Numbered from the stretch's first letter, positions 26,826 through 36,203 are shown. The stretch is DNA of 64,000 nt from JAAYCI01 sp031548875 (GCA_031548875.1 JAVBQQ010000013.1:52382-116381), one strand, 5' to 3'. Notes: a model not told the origin generated them from the letters alone. Translations and numbers: made by a program.

Positions 26826-28007
26826 TTGCGAAAAGGCCCCGAGGAGGAAACCGCAATCGTCCTGCAAAATGGAACGGTTTTTATCGACGGTCGGTTAAAA
26901 TGCGCGGATGTCGCATTTGAAAACGGCGTGATCACACAGATATCCGAGCCCGGAACGATCCATACAGAAGCCGTGATGGACGTTGACGGGCATTTTGTGT
27001 TGCCGGGTTTTGTGGATATCCACAGCCACGGCGCTTTAGGCCACGACTTTTGCGATGCCGGTCCCGCCGGATTGGAGGCATTGTTGGCCTACTACGGAAA
27101 CATTGGCGTCACAAGCGTCCTGCTCACCACCATGTCTCTTTCCGAATTAGCGTTGCTGCAAACGATAGAAGCCGCAGCGCCGCTGTTTGAGCAGGATAGC
27201 TATGGAGCCGTGTTGAGGGGTGTCTACCTGGAAGGGCCCTTTTTGAACCCCAAAAAGGCTGGGGCGCAAGATCCCCGGCAGATGGTCGCCCCCGATATTG
27301 AACTGTTCGAACGTTTGCAGACAGCAGCAAATGCCCACATACGCATTGTCAGCGTCGCTCCCGAAATGCCGGGTGGACTTGCCTTCATCCAGCAAGCTGC
27401 CAAAAGCTGCACCGTATCGTTGGCGCACACGGCTGCGAACGATGAAGAAGCCCGTTGTGCGTTTAACGCCGGGGGCAGCCACGTGACGCATCTGCTCAAT
27501 GCCATGGAGCCGTTTGCCAGCCGCGCGCCGGGCGTTTTGGCCGCAGCGTGCGAAAGAGCCGAACACGTAGAGGTCATTAGCGACGGGCTGCACCTGCACC
27601 CTGCGGTTGTCAAGGCGCTGTTTCGTTGGTTCGGGGCAGGCCGAATTTGTCTGATCAGCGATTCCATGCGCGCCACCGGCATGCCCGACGGCATATATGA
27701 TCTGGGCGGCCAGCAGGTGGCCGTGTGCGGGGGCCGGGCTTCTTTGGCCGGCGAACCGAAAACCATCGCGGGCAGCGTGGTTTCATTGCCCGACATGTGC
27801 CGTCGCGCCATCCAGTTTGGCGTCCCCTTTGAACACGCCATCCTTGCGTCCACCATCAATAACGCCCGCGCCGCAAAAATCGATCACCTCGTGGGGAGCA
27901 TCGCACCCGGCAAGCGCTCTGATTTTTTGGTCTGGGATCGGCATTACGCCACCAAGGCCGTGGTATGTGGCGGCAATCTTTCTTATAAGCACAACATACT
28001 ATCATAG
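26826..28007 (+). CDS. nagA: N-acetylglucosamine-6-phosphate deacetylase
   Basis: Hydrolyses GlcNAc-6-P to GlcN-6-P and acetate, using the product of NanE. The amidohydrolase barrel shows HSH in GFVDIHSHG, the metal ligand Glu in YLEGPFLNP, His in SLAHTAAN, His in HVTHLLNAM and the catalytic Asp in LISDSMRA. Length is normal at about 390 residues. The start is uncertain: the only strong ribosome site, GAGGAGGA (26841-26848), lies after the TTG at 26826 and is followed by ATC 26856 or CTG 26862 rather than a standard start. It is the last gene of the nanE operon, ending before a short terminator. Confidence 0.9.
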   Translation: MRKGPEEETAIVLQNGTVFIDGRLKCADVAFENGVITQISEPGTIHTEAVMDVDGHFVLPGFVDIHSHGALGHDFCDAGPAGLEALLAYYGNIGVTSVLLTTMSLSELALLQTIEAAAPLFEQDSYGAVLRGVYLEGPFLNPKKAGAQDPRQMVAPDIELFERLQTAANAHIRIVSVAPEMPGGLAFIQQAAKSCTVSLAHTAANDEEARCAFNAGGSHVTHLLNAMEPFASRAPGVLAAACERAEHVEVISDGLHLHPAVVKALFRWFGAGRICLISDSMRATGMPDGIYDLGGQQVAVCGGRASLAGEPKTIAGSVVSLPDMCRRAIQFGVPFEHAILASTINNARAAKIDHLVGSIAPGKRSDFLVWDRHYATKAVVCGGNLSYKHNILS

Positions 28008-28053
28008 GTTATTTGTATTCCCGACTTCCAAAAAACAATAAATATATCTATAC

Positions 28054-28081
28054 TCGCGAATTTCTCGCGATTTGTTTTTTT
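28054..28081 (+). terminator. Terminator after nagA
   Basis: TCGCGA, loop ATTTC, TCGCGA followed by a T-rich tail with a run of seven T. The stem is short, but the T-run is clear. Confidence 0.6.
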
Positions 28082-28217
28082 GAGGGATGTTGGTGGATGT
28101 TTTATTGAAAATCGACGCCTCCAACAACGATTCTCACCTCGCCGGACATTTTAGGGGATGCTTGTTCTATCCTTTTTGACAGTGCCCGATGAAGTAGGAA
28201 AGCGGCAAAAAAAGACT

Positions 28218-28291
28218 GGCAACCTTTTTGTAAGCGTTACACAAAATACGGCGATAAATCAAATGATTTATCGCCGTATTTTGTGTTGAAC
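28218..28291. repeat. Dispersed hairpin element, copy B
   Basis: A 23-base-pair stem (28239-28261 with 28264-28286; core AAAATACGGCGATAAATCA) with a two-base loop, followed by TTGAA. The left flank TTTTTGTAAGCGTTACACA matches the sequence next to recombinase copy 1 at 91-109 with one substitution (TTTTGTAAGCATTACACA). It lies between two convergent genes, in a 480-base gap with no other recognisable gene. It may also work as a two-way terminator. Confidence 0.75.
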
Positions 28292-28487
28292 CACCGACAC
28301 ATCCGGCTTCATACTTCCATTTTATACAATGCAGATTGATGCCAAAAACTTGCTGAAAGGAAATCCAGCTAGCCAAGCGGGCTCTCTTTGTTTGTTGTTG
28401 ATGTGATATCAATAGTATCTGCGTTTTTTACATGGGTGAATATTGCGCGGATGTAACAACCATCTTCAACGCATGCAACCAGAAAAC

Positions 28488-28925
28488 TTAGTCCTCTATC
28501 AGCTCCATATTCGTTCCATCCGGGTCCTTAAAATAAATCCACTTCCAGCCGGCCAAGGGTCCCTCCGTAATGGTTTCATATCCGTTCGAGACGAAGTTCA
28601 CACCTAGGCTGATTAACCGCTTCATGGTTGCATCAATATCTTTTACCCGAAAGGCGATATGGGCCTGCCCAAGCGCATTTACCGGCTCGCCATAGTCGTT
28701 GGGAGGATTGGGACGGATGTATTGGATGAGTTCCAATGTTTGGTTCGAGTTCGGAATTGCAAAAACAGCAATCTTAATCACAGCTCCCGGCACACCCAAC
28801 TTCTCCCCACGTGAGGCCCTTTGTGGCTCTTCCTTCAGCAGTTCCAGCCCCAAGACATCCCGGTAAAACGGGATACTGACATCCAGGTCCTTAACGGTAA
28901 TCCCGGTGTGTACAATGCCGTCCAT
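28488..28925 (-). CDS. VOC-family (glyoxalase/dioxygenase superfamily) protein
   Basis: A 145-residue protein with two beta-alpha-beta-beta-beta modules: MDGIVHTGITVKDLDVSIPF at the start, and QAHIAFRVKDIDATMKRLISLG with WKWIYFKDPDGTNMELIED at the end. Metal-site candidates are His6, Glu in TLELIQ, His in QAHIAF and Glu in NMELIE, the usual VOC pattern. Members act as glyoxalases, epimerases, dioxygenases or resistance proteins, and the sequence does not choose. It starts at ATG 28925 after GGGGAGAG, 43 bases downstream of the CocE-type hydrolase gene and probably cotranscribed with it. Confidence 0.85.
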   Translation of the reverse strand: MDGIVHTGITVKDLDVSIPFYRDVLGLELLKEEPQRASRGEKLGVPGAVIKIAVFAIPNSNQTLELIQYIRPNPPNDYGEPVNALGQAHIAFRVKDIDATMKRLISLGVNFVSNGYETITEGPLAGWKWIYFKDPDGTNMELIED

Positions 28926-28968
28926 TGAATATTCTCTCCCCTGACATCTTGATTTAGGAACCAGAGGG

Positions 28969-30753
28969 CTATTTCGGGATGATGGGCAGCAATACATAGG
29001 AACTATGGTCACGGTCGGAAACCAATGTGGTCGTGCCGGAATAAATCTTATTCGGGTCATACTGCGCGTATTCGATGCTATGGGTGTAAATCGAATGTCC
29101 TCTGGCTTTTTGGACCTTCACGTCCACCTTCCAGTCTCCATGTTCCGTGTTGTCCGCAGCAATTGGCAGGGAGAAATCCCGCCCGCTGATGGTGAAACCA
29201 AAGCGGTAGCCGGCCGGCACGGTCATGCAGAGGGGCCAAATCTCCACATCCAGCTCATACACTTCGCCCGGGTTCAACCATTCCTTTTCAGTGTGGGTGT
29301 GCCAGGGGCGATAAAACTTGCTCTTTTCGGGGTCTAGCTTGCGATGCGAAGCGCGCAGCCATCCGGTACCCAGGTTGCCCTCCGGGTCGGATGCGGCAAT
29401 CGTAGTCACATCGTTGCCATCTGGGTCCAGAACGCGGAAAATCATGAAGATGTCGGCATCCTTGGTGGTGGAGGAAACAAAAAGCTTTGCGGCTGCCGGT
29501 CCGGTAATCTCTGTCTCCTGTTCCAGCGGGGCGGTGAAGAAGGACAAACTAGTGGCCGCCGCCTCGTAGGAGGCGCTGCCCCCTTGCTGCAAAGCAGTTT
29601 CAAAGGCGCCGGTTTGCGTGTCCAGATAAAACTTTGTCCACTGCGTGCGCGCAAGTGGGAACTCCTGCTCCGCGCGGTCACTAAAACTTCCGTCCACATG
29701 CTTGATGCGCAGAGAAACCGGGGGCTGTTCCTGCGGCCAGTTGCCCTCCCCTTTCAGGTAGTAGTTGAAAAACTTTTTCTGCAGGGCCACACCATAATTG
29801 GTATAGAACTCGGTGAAGTGCTCACGGCCGTGCAGTTCCAACCATTTTTCCTTCGAAGAAACACGGTTGTACCCCTCTACGTTGCCGCGCAGGTGCAAGC
29901 CGTTGCCACCCCAGTTGCCGCAAGATAGCACCGGCACAGTCACCTTGTCTAGCTGCGTCAGAATCCCTTCCAGCGGAGGGGACAGCAGCTCCACCGCCCG
30001 GGGGTCCATGTTGGGGTCGGCCCGGTTTTTCTCCAGCTCCTCATCACTCAAAGTCTCCGGACCGGTCACCAATACGCCATTCATCGAACTTTTGGGTCCC
30101 CGTTCACCAAGGCCATGTTGCAAACTCAACACCTGAGCGGGGTACCACATCGCACGGAAATCCTGGAAGATGCCGCCATGGCGCAGGTTGTCCCGATAGG
30201 CATCGGTGTTGCCCTCAAACGGGCAGATGGCCTTCAGGTGGGGCGGGTTCACGCTGGCCACCTGCCATTGGTTGATGGCAAAATACGAGACGCCGGCAAG
30301 GCCGATGTTCCCGTTGCACCAGGGCTGCTGCGCAAAGAACTCGATACAGAAATAGAAATCCTTAATCTCCTGGGCGCTGGGGCCTTCCAGATATCCCTCC
30401 GAGCGCCCCGCGCCGCGGGAATCGATGCGGACGATTACAAAGCCGTCCGGCACCCATTTTTCCGGATCGCAGGTTTCCCAGCTCATATACTTGCCCGAGG
30501 TGCCCTCGAATACTTCGGGGTAGTCCCTCTGCAGCGTGTTCCAGCTCGACTCGTAACCGTCCTTCATGTGCAGGTTCTTGCCATAAGGGCCATAGGTCAG
30601 AAGCGCAGGGTACTTCCCATCATCATCCGGCCGGAACACATCCGCACGTAAGGTAACGCCGTCCGGCGTTGGTACCGGCACATCCCAATCGATACGCATG
30701 CCGTCCTGCACCACGTTCTGCATCAGGGTGTCCGGAATATCCATGTAGTTCAT
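28969..30753 (-). CDS. CocE/NonD-family hydrolase (X-Pro dipeptidyl-peptidase type)
   Basis: A 594-residue serine hydrolase. The N-terminal alpha/beta-hydrolase domain contains VPTPDGVTLRADVFRP, the oxyanion-region RIDSRGAGRSEGYL and the nucleophile Ser in GLAGVSYFA. The C-terminal jelly-roll domain (about residues 360-590) is typical of CocE and X-Pro dipeptidyl-peptidases. The third position after the Ser is Ala, where many relatives have Gly. No signal peptide, so cytoplasmic. Esterase, amidase or peptidase activity is possible. ATG 30753 is preceded by GGAGGAAGAG; the frame is open further upstream without a ribosome site. Confidence 0.87.
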   Translation of the reverse strand: MNYMDIPDTLMQNVVQDGMRIDWDVPVPTPDGVTLRADVFRPDDDGKYPALLTYGPYGKNLHMKDGYESSWNTLQRDYPEVFEGTSGKYMSWETCDPEKWVPDGFVIVRIDSRGAGRSEGYLEGPSAQEIKDFYFCIEFFAQQPWCNGNIGLAGVSYFAINQWQVASVNPPHLKAICPFEGNTDAYRDNLRHGGIFQDFRAMWYPAQVLSLQHGLGERGPKSSMNGVLVTGPETLSDEELEKNRADPNMDPRAVELLSPPLEGILTQLDKVTVPVLSCGNWGGNGLHLRGNVEGYNRVSSKEKWLELHGREHFTEFYTNYGVALQKKFFNYYLKGEGNWPQEQPPVSLRIKHVDGSFSDRAEQEFPLARTQWTKFYLDTQTGAFETALQQGGSASYEAAATSLSFFTAPLEQETEITGPAAAKLFVSSTTKDADIFMIFRVLDPDGNDVTTIAASDPEGNLGTGWLRASHRKLDPEKSKFYRPWHTHTEKEWLNPGEVYELDVEIWPLCMTVPAGYRFGFTISGRDFSLPIAADNTEHGDWKVDVKVQKARGHSIYTHSIEYAQYDPNKIYSGTTTLVSDRDHSSYVLLPIIPK

Positions 30754-30910
30754 GCTTCTCTTCCTCCATTCAAGCCGCGTTGCAGTATATTTTCGCCGCT
30801 GTACAAAGTTTGGCAGAGCTTCTGCCAACAGTATAGGATTCGATTCAACCGACGGTCAAATAAGCACAAATTATACAAATCATAAGTCTCCCTTATCCTT
30901 TGTGCAAAAG

Positions 30911-30940
30911 AAACAGCAGGAACTTCAGTTCCTGCTGTTT
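30911..30940 (-). terminator. Terminator after the LysR gene
   Basis: AAACAGCAGGAACT, a two-base loop, complementary 14-base arm. On the minus strand it is followed by TTTCTTTT, so it ends the LysR transcript before the hydrolase gene. Confidence 0.75.
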
Positions 30941-30980
30941 ACGTACTACTATGCTGCCATTCTCGACTGTACAGCGGGCA

Positions 30981-31898
30981 CTACCGCCCGGCCCGTTTGA
31001 ACGCCCCCAGCACCTTATCCACATACTTTGCAAGCTCTTTGGACTCCCCCTTTTTCCAGGCAAGAATCATCGGGTAGGACAGGCCTCCCAACTGGCACAC
31101 CTTTAGCGCAGGGTCGTCCACTTCCGGGGTCAGGGTGAGAATGACATGCTTGTCATCGTGCAAAAACTTTCTCAATGTGAAATAGTCTACATCATGATAC
31201 TCCAGAGTCAACCCCAAGCTGTGGTCTTTAAAGAACTTCAACAAATCCTTTGTCATGGCAGTATTTTTCAGTGATGTGGGCCAGTAGGAAATACAATCGT
31301 CCAGATCTTTCCATTCAAGAAGGTCACGCTGGGCCAGTTGAGAAGAGGCGCGAACGATGCAGTTGAACTGCAGGGAAAAGAGTTTCCGATAGCTAATGTT
31401 CTTATTATTTACAAACCGCTCGGTATCCGCACAACAACAAAAATCAATGTCACCGGACAGCACCTTATCAATAATGGTGAGTCTGTTCTCAATGATGACC
31501 TCCACGGTGATACCCGGTATTTCCGCATTCAAAAGGCGCACGATTTCATAAATCGACGAAGATTCCTGTCCATCGCTGAAGCCAATGCGCAACACCCCAC
31601 TCTGCTCTGTGTGGTGTTTCGCATACAGGTCGTCGATATCTGCATCCAGCTGTGCCACAAGTGTTTTACAGGTCTGCAAAAACTCTTTGCCTGCATCTGT
31701 CAGTTCCAGCTTCCTCTTGTGGCGCGTAAAAAGTTTGATTTCAAGCGCATTTTCTAGTTGAGCTATTTTTTGGCTGAGTAGGGGCTGGGAAACATTCATC
31801 TGTTCGGAAGCCGCGAGCATGGTTCCAAGCTCAGAGACCATAATGAAATACTGGAAGTGTTGGAGTGTGAGGTTGTGGTATTCCTTTGGCTCTCCCAT
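30981..31898 (-). CDS. LysR-family transcriptional regulator
   Basis: A 305-residue LysR protein with N-terminal helix-turn-helix (LQHFQYFIMVSELGTMLAAS and EQMNVSQPLLSQKIAQLENAL), then the linker helix and substrate-binding domain (GVLRIGFSDGQESSSIYEIV). It is encoded on the same strand as and just upstream of the CocE-type hydrolase, separated by a terminator, and may regulate it. Gene and 5' flank are more AT-rich than the neighbours. RBS GGGGAGGA precedes ATG 31898. Confidence 0.88.
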   Translation of the reverse strand: MGEPKEYHNLTLQHFQYFIMVSELGTMLAASEQMNVSQPLLSQKIAQLENALEIKLFTRHKRKLELTDAGKEFLQTCKTLVAQLDADIDDLYAKHHTEQSGVLRIGFSDGQESSSIYEIVRLLNAEIPGITVEVIIENRLTIIDKVLSGDIDFCCCADTERFVNNKNISYRKLFSLQFNCIVRASSQLAQRDLLEWKDLDDCISYWPTSLKNTAMTKDLLKFFKDHSLGLTLEYHDVDYFTLRKFLHDDKHVILTLTPEVDDPALKVCQLGGLSYPMILAWKKGESKELAKYVDKVLGAFKRAGR

Positions 31899-32156
31899 GA
31901 TTTATCCTCCCCTTTCACTACACAAGTTGCACAAAAAACAGAAAATTATTCTTCGGTTTGCACATATTGGTATTATTTATAGTTTATATCAAATCTCCTG
32001 ATAATGCTAGGCTCGTCTACCAAGTAATGGTTATTGGATAAGATAGGCTTACCCTCCAATTATGTACGTGCAAATTCCAGTCTTTTCAGTGCCAACTCGA
32101 AACAAATTGCTTTCTAAAAGTTTTGCTTATTATCACATTTTATCCGCCATTTAAGA
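31899..32156. other. AT-rich intergenic stretch
   Basis: Together with 32253-32616 this leaves about 620 bases without a gene on either side of repeat copy C. I find no convincing reading frame, RNA gene or strong promoter. GGGGAGG before 32617 is the ribosome site of the next gene. Confidence 0.5.
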
Positions 32157-32252
32157 CCCCCACAAAAGTCAGGGGAATAACTGGAGCCTGTCCACCAGCT
32201 CCAAAATAGCGCGACAAATCGTATGATTTGTCGCGCTATTTTGTGTTGACCT
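32157..32252. repeat. Dispersed hairpin element, copy C
   Basis: CCCCCACAAAAGTCAGGGG, then AATAACTGGAGCCTGTCCACCAGCTCC, then an 18-base-pair stem (32203-32220 with 32225-32242, AAAATAGCGCGACAAATC) with loop GTAT, ending TTTTGTGTTGACC. The left part matches the 3' end of recombinase copy 2 at 9478-9526. It lies between divergent genes, so simple termination does not explain it. Confidence 0.8.
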
Positions 32253-32616
32253 CCCAACATTAAAGGGCAAATTCCGCAGCTTGTGCAATATTACCTGCCT
32301 TCGTCACTAAATGCATGGTTGCTCGTAACATCATAAGGACACACTACATACATGTATTGATTAAGGGAATTTCACTTTCGGCCTTTGTAACGCAAAACAG
32401 CGGGCACCTTCACCAAAACGTCAGTTAAGTTTTTTGTCAACAAGAACATAAGTGTCCAAATATCTTTAAACCCGCCGATTGATGTGATAAAATAGAATAT
32501 CATACATTCGTTGCCCATCTGCCGCCGCGCCCAGCGGCAGATTCGCTTGGGCTTGGCTCTTCTCGCATCGCTATCTGCGCTGCCGGCAAAAACCGGCTTC
32601 TGGGGAGGTTGTACGC

Positions 32617-35600
32617 ATGAAGTTTTTTGGCAAATTTATTTTGAGCATCACCCTTACATTTTTCTTGTTGGGCTCACTGTTTTCTCCTTTGTTCCTGACC
32701 GCGGCGGCGGGCGCTCCTGAGGATAAGGCCGGTCTCGCGCCTGGTCACGCCACCCTGTCTGCGCTCACACCTGCGGCATCGCACATCCCTTTTGACGGTG
32801 CTGCATGGATGGACCGGCTGAACGACGAACTTCCGCTCAACAGCTTCGATATCCCCGCATCCCGCAACGCCGGCGCCCAGTATCTGCTTGCGCCGCTTGC
32901 CGGTAGCGGCCAATGCCAAAACACCTCCATCGCACAGCAACTCCAAGACGGCACCCGGGCGCTCGACCTGCGCGTCAACAATGACAAAAACGCTGGGATG
33001 CGCATCGTCACCGGCGTTCTGGATTGCTATGCGGACAGCAGCTGCTCGTCCTACCTGACACTGGACGGCGTCCTTGGGTCCATTTACGGCTTTTTGCAGG
33101 ACAACCCCTCCGAAACCGTTATCGTGCAGATAACCGAAGAGGGCAGTAGCACGGCCGCCTCCGGGGATTTTTCAAGCACCCTGCTTGGCAGCCATGTGCA
33201 ACAGGCCAGCCCGTACTGGTATACCGGGGCGGCCGTGCCAACGCTGGCAGATGCCAGGGGGAAAATCGTCCTGCTGCGGCAATACCAGAGCCCCACGGGT
33301 GAGGGCATCGACCCCGCAGATTGGGGCACACAAAACTGGATGGATTTTGCCACCCCGGCCAGATGCCAGGCGATTGCGGAGGGCAACCACTTCCTGTCCA
33401 AACTCGTCAAAGGTGCGCAGGCTGAAACTTCATTGGCCCATACGCTCGGCATCGCCGTTCCCGCGAACGAGGGCATGGCTGACACCTTGCGCGTCACTTT
33501 TGAAGGGCGTGGAGAACGGCAGACGCTTGATATCCCGTTTGTCCCCGGCTCGGCGCAGCCCACCGCGGCCCTTCCCAAAAACTTGCTGTACGCCGATACG
33601 CCGTATGCGGTCACAGCCTGCCTTGTGGACGGCGGCGGCAGCCGGCAGTCCAACATCCTGGAATACCATTTTACCACCGGCCGCCCAAAACCGGCCCTCT
33701 CCTTCGCCAGATGCGTCAAGGAAGGTGATACCGTCACCACGGCGGACGTGACGGTGGACATGCCATACAAATACAGCCGCATCGAGTATGCCGTCCTGGA
33801 CAAAAACAAATCGGCCATTGCGTCGAGCCCGGCTTCTCTATTTTCGGTCGACCGGGGCACGCTTGTGATGGGCGACAGCTACTACGGCCAGGTGACCGTG
33901 TGGGGCCCCGGAGACTCGTTCTCCGTCAAGCTCATCGGGGGCCCCGTCCCCCTCGATTACGACGTCCTCAATCTGCCGGTTTTGAGCCTTAGTCCGGGAG
34001 CGGTAACTTATAGTTCAATCTCCGTGACCTGGGACATGGGCGCCCAAGCCTCGCCTGTGGAGCGGTTTCGTTTGCGGTGTGTTGGCGGCGGAAAAACCTA
34101 CGAGCAGGCGGTTGCGGGCGCTGTGAGCGGCTATACGTTCCAGGGCCTGCAACCCGGCATCGCTTATGACATCACCGTGACGGCAGAGCTGGATGGCGTC
34201 ACGGCCACTGACAGTATAGCCGGTCTCATAACGAATCCTCTGCCGAATTTTTACATAGACCCCACCATCGGCTATGCGCCGGATGCACTTCTGCCTGTTC
34301 CTCTCGGAGCCCATTTTTCCTCTTCTCCCACCGTTGACGAGTCCCAAATTACCTACACCTGGTATGAGCGTGCGTTTGGCTCGACGGACGCGTTTGCGCT
34401 TATCCCAGGCGCGCCGGATACAAGTTTTATTGACTATATAGCCGGCAGCACGTCTAAGGAGGTGCAATGTGTCGCGTCGTGGGATGACGGCACCTCGAGC
34501 GGCGAGGCGACATCGAACATCGCGATTGTGTGCACGCCGCCGGCTACGCCCGTTGGCGTCCAGGCAACCGGCAGCACATCCGACAGCATTACCCTTCAGT
34601 GGGTACTGTCCGCCGATGCGCAGCAATACCGGGTCGCGTATGTATCCAGCGACGGGGCGGACGTTGGTCAATTGCTTGTCCCCATACCCGGGTTCGGCAT
34701 AGCGGCTTCTGTGGAGATAACGGGGCTGCGGCCAGGCACACAATATGATTTCAGCATTTACGGCGTGGGCCTCGGGCCGGAAGGTGCCCGCTTGGAATCC
34801 AACACGGCAACGTTCAGTGCAAGCACTCTCGCCCCTGCGAGAGAACCGCTAAACCCGGCCATCGGGCGCTCGCCCGCAGGGCCTGGCCCGTTCGCCGGGG
34901 AAATCACGTTCGAGGCGCAGGCCGACTCTCCGGATGCAGGCATCTTCACATATCAATGGCAGCTGGCGGATGGGAACGGGGCCTTCGGGGATATCGCGGG
35001 AGAAACAGCCGCACAGTTGAAACTGACGCCGGATGCCGCCACCATCGGCAAACTGGTGCGGTGCGCCATCACCAATACCTCATACGGAACCACGGCCGTG
35101 GCCTTTACGCCCGCCGCCCGCGTAAACGCGATGGCGCCGCCGGTGACGGTGCTGAACGCCGCCACAGCCGGCCCGATGGGCGCGGTGGCCGCCGAGGTGA
35201 CCTGGCAAAACCCGGCCCTGTTCGGGGACTACCGGGTCGTGTTCACACCGGCGCCGGGCAGCCCGGCCACGGCCCAAACCGTGGCGCGCATCCTGCCGGG
35301 AAGCGGCGCCGCGGGGGATACCATGTCCTGCCTTGTGTCGGCGCTCGTTCCCGGCGTCACCTACGGTGTGCGTGTTGAAAACCTGTTCCCCGACCCGGAC
35401 GGCCAGGGGTACCTGCCGGCGGATACCGGCGGGAGTGCAACCACAAATGTGACGATGCTTGCGGGCGCCGAAAAGCCCGCCATCCTGGAGACGACCGGGT
35501 CCCTGACCGTTAACGACGGCGACCGGGTGGATCTCCACGCCACGACAACAGCGCCTGCGGCGGGGGCGACCCGTTACCGCTGGCTGCGCCTGCCCCCCGC

Positions 35601-36006
35601 CCCGAACACGCTGGCCCTTTCCACCCTTGCCGAGGGCGGCTACACCGGGACGCAGACCCTACATACATCGCTGATCGCACGCCTGCAAAATGACGGCGAG
35701 GCATATCTGTTCGAGGCCGTGAACGTGCACAACGGTGACAATAGGGTCGCCCATGGCGACCCTGCGGGCATCCATGTGGTCCGGCCGAGTGATAAGCCCG
35801 ACCCGGTTACGCCCGACCCGGATAAGCCCGACCCGGTCAAGCCCGACCCGGATAAACCTGGCCCAGACAAAAAGCCCATCTCCGGCGAGGTTCCAGCTCC
35901 CGGTGATACTGCGCCGTGGCCGTTCTTTATCACTCTTGGCGCGTTGACCGCGGCAGCTCTGCTGGTATTGATTCGCATGCGCAATGTCGCACGGCGGGGC
36001 ACATGA
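32617..36006 (+). CDS. Secreted surface protein with PI-PLC-like pseudoenzyme domain, Fn3/Ig repeats and C-terminal anchor
   Basis: An exported protein of 1129 residues. After the signal peptide (FILSITLTFFLLGSLFSPLFL), residues about 58-250 match the X domain of phosphatidylinositol-specific phospholipase C: WMDRLNDELPLNSFDIP, ISxQL-type QQLQDGTRALDLR, and LDGVLGSIYGFLQDNPSETV. Both catalytic His are replaced: Arg83 in IPASRN, where active enzymes have IPGTHD, and Thr132 in RIVTG, where they have HG. Fibronectin and Ig-like repeats follow (to about 1060), then a Pro/Asp/Lys repeat, VPAPGDTAPW, a membrane helix and RMRNVARRGT. The C-terminus resembles a sortase signal without a normal LPxTG. 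Probably a wall- or membrane-attached binding protein, not an enzyme. Confidence 0.85.
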   Translation: MKFFGKFILSITLTFFLLGSLFSPLFLTAAAGAPEDKAGLAPGHATLSALTPAASHIPFDGAAWMDRLNDELPLNSFDIPASRNAGAQYLLAPLAGSGQCQNTSIAQQLQDGTRALDLRVNNDKNAGMRIVTGVLDCYADSSCSSYLTLDGVLGSIYGFLQDNPSETVIVQITEEGSSTAASGDFSSTLLGSHVQQASPYWYTGAAVPTLADARGKIVLLRQYQSPTGEGIDPADWGTQNWMDFATPARCQAIAEGNHFLSKLVKGAQAETSLAHTLGIAVPANEGMADTLRVTFEGRGERQTLDIPFVPGSAQPTAALPKNLLYADTPYAVTACLVDGGGSRQSNILEYHFTTGRPKPALSFARCVKEGDTVTTADVTVDMPYKYSRIEYAVLDKNKSAIASSPASLFSVDRGTLVMGDSYYGQVTVWGPGDSFSVKLIGGPVPLDYDVLNLPVLSLSPGAVTYSSISVTWDMGAQASPVERFRLRCVGGGKTYEQAVAGAVSGYTFQGLQPGIAYDITVTAELDGVTATDSIAGLITNPLPNFYIDPTIGYAPDALLPVPLGAHFSSSPTVDESQITYTWYERAFGSTDAFALIPGAPDTSFIDYIAGSTSKEVQCVASWDDGTSSGEATSNIAIVCTPPATPVGVQATGSTSDSITLQWVLSADAQQYRVAYVSSDGADVGQLLVPIPGFGIAASVEITGLRPGTQYDFSIYGVGLGPEGARLESNTATFSASTLAPAREPLNPAIGRSPAGPGPFAGEITFEAQADSPDAGIFTYQWQLADGNGAFGDIAGETAAQLKLTPDAATIGKLVRCAITNTSYGTTAVAFTPAARVNAMAPPVTVLNAATAGPMGAVAAEVTWQNPALFGDYRVVFTPAPGSPATAQTVARILPGSGAAGDTMSCLVSALVPGVTYGVRVENLFPDPDGQGYLPADTGGSATTNVTMLAGAEKPAILETTGSLTVNDGDRVDLHATTTAPAAGATRYRWLRLPPAPNTLALSTLAEGGYTGTQTLHTSLIARLQNDGEAYLFEAVNVHNGDNRVAHGDPAGIHVVRPSDKPDPVTPDPDKPDPVKPDPDKPGPDKKPISGEVPAPGDTAPWPFFITLGALTAAALLVLIRMRNVARRGT

Positions 36007-36082
36007 AGGCAGAAAATAATGCCCGACAAAAAGATGAGTAAAATCGTTAACGCTGTTTTTCAAGCCTTCTTGGCTTATATCG

Positions 36083-36203
36083 CCCCCACAATAGTCGGAG
36101 GACTAACCGGAGCCGCTCCACCAGCTCCATCTGACGCTAACAATAAGGCTGTCATGCGGATTTTACGCAATACACCGCCTTATTGTTAGCTTTTTTGTTG
36201 AGA
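36083..36203. repeat. Dispersed hairpin element, copy D
   Basis: CCCCCACAATAGTCGGAGG, then ACTAACCGGAGCCGCTCCACCAGCTCCA, then GCTAACAATAAGGC (36136-36149) paired with GCCTTATTGTTAGC (36177-36190) around a 27-base loop, ending TTTTTTGTTGAGA. The end sequence is shared with the other copies, but the stem is unrelated, so the ends and the 3' tail are the conserved parts. It sits in the gap between the PI-PLC-like gene and the sulfatase gene; the rest of that gap (to 36502) shows TATAAT at 36435-36440 and nothing else. Confidence 0.75.
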
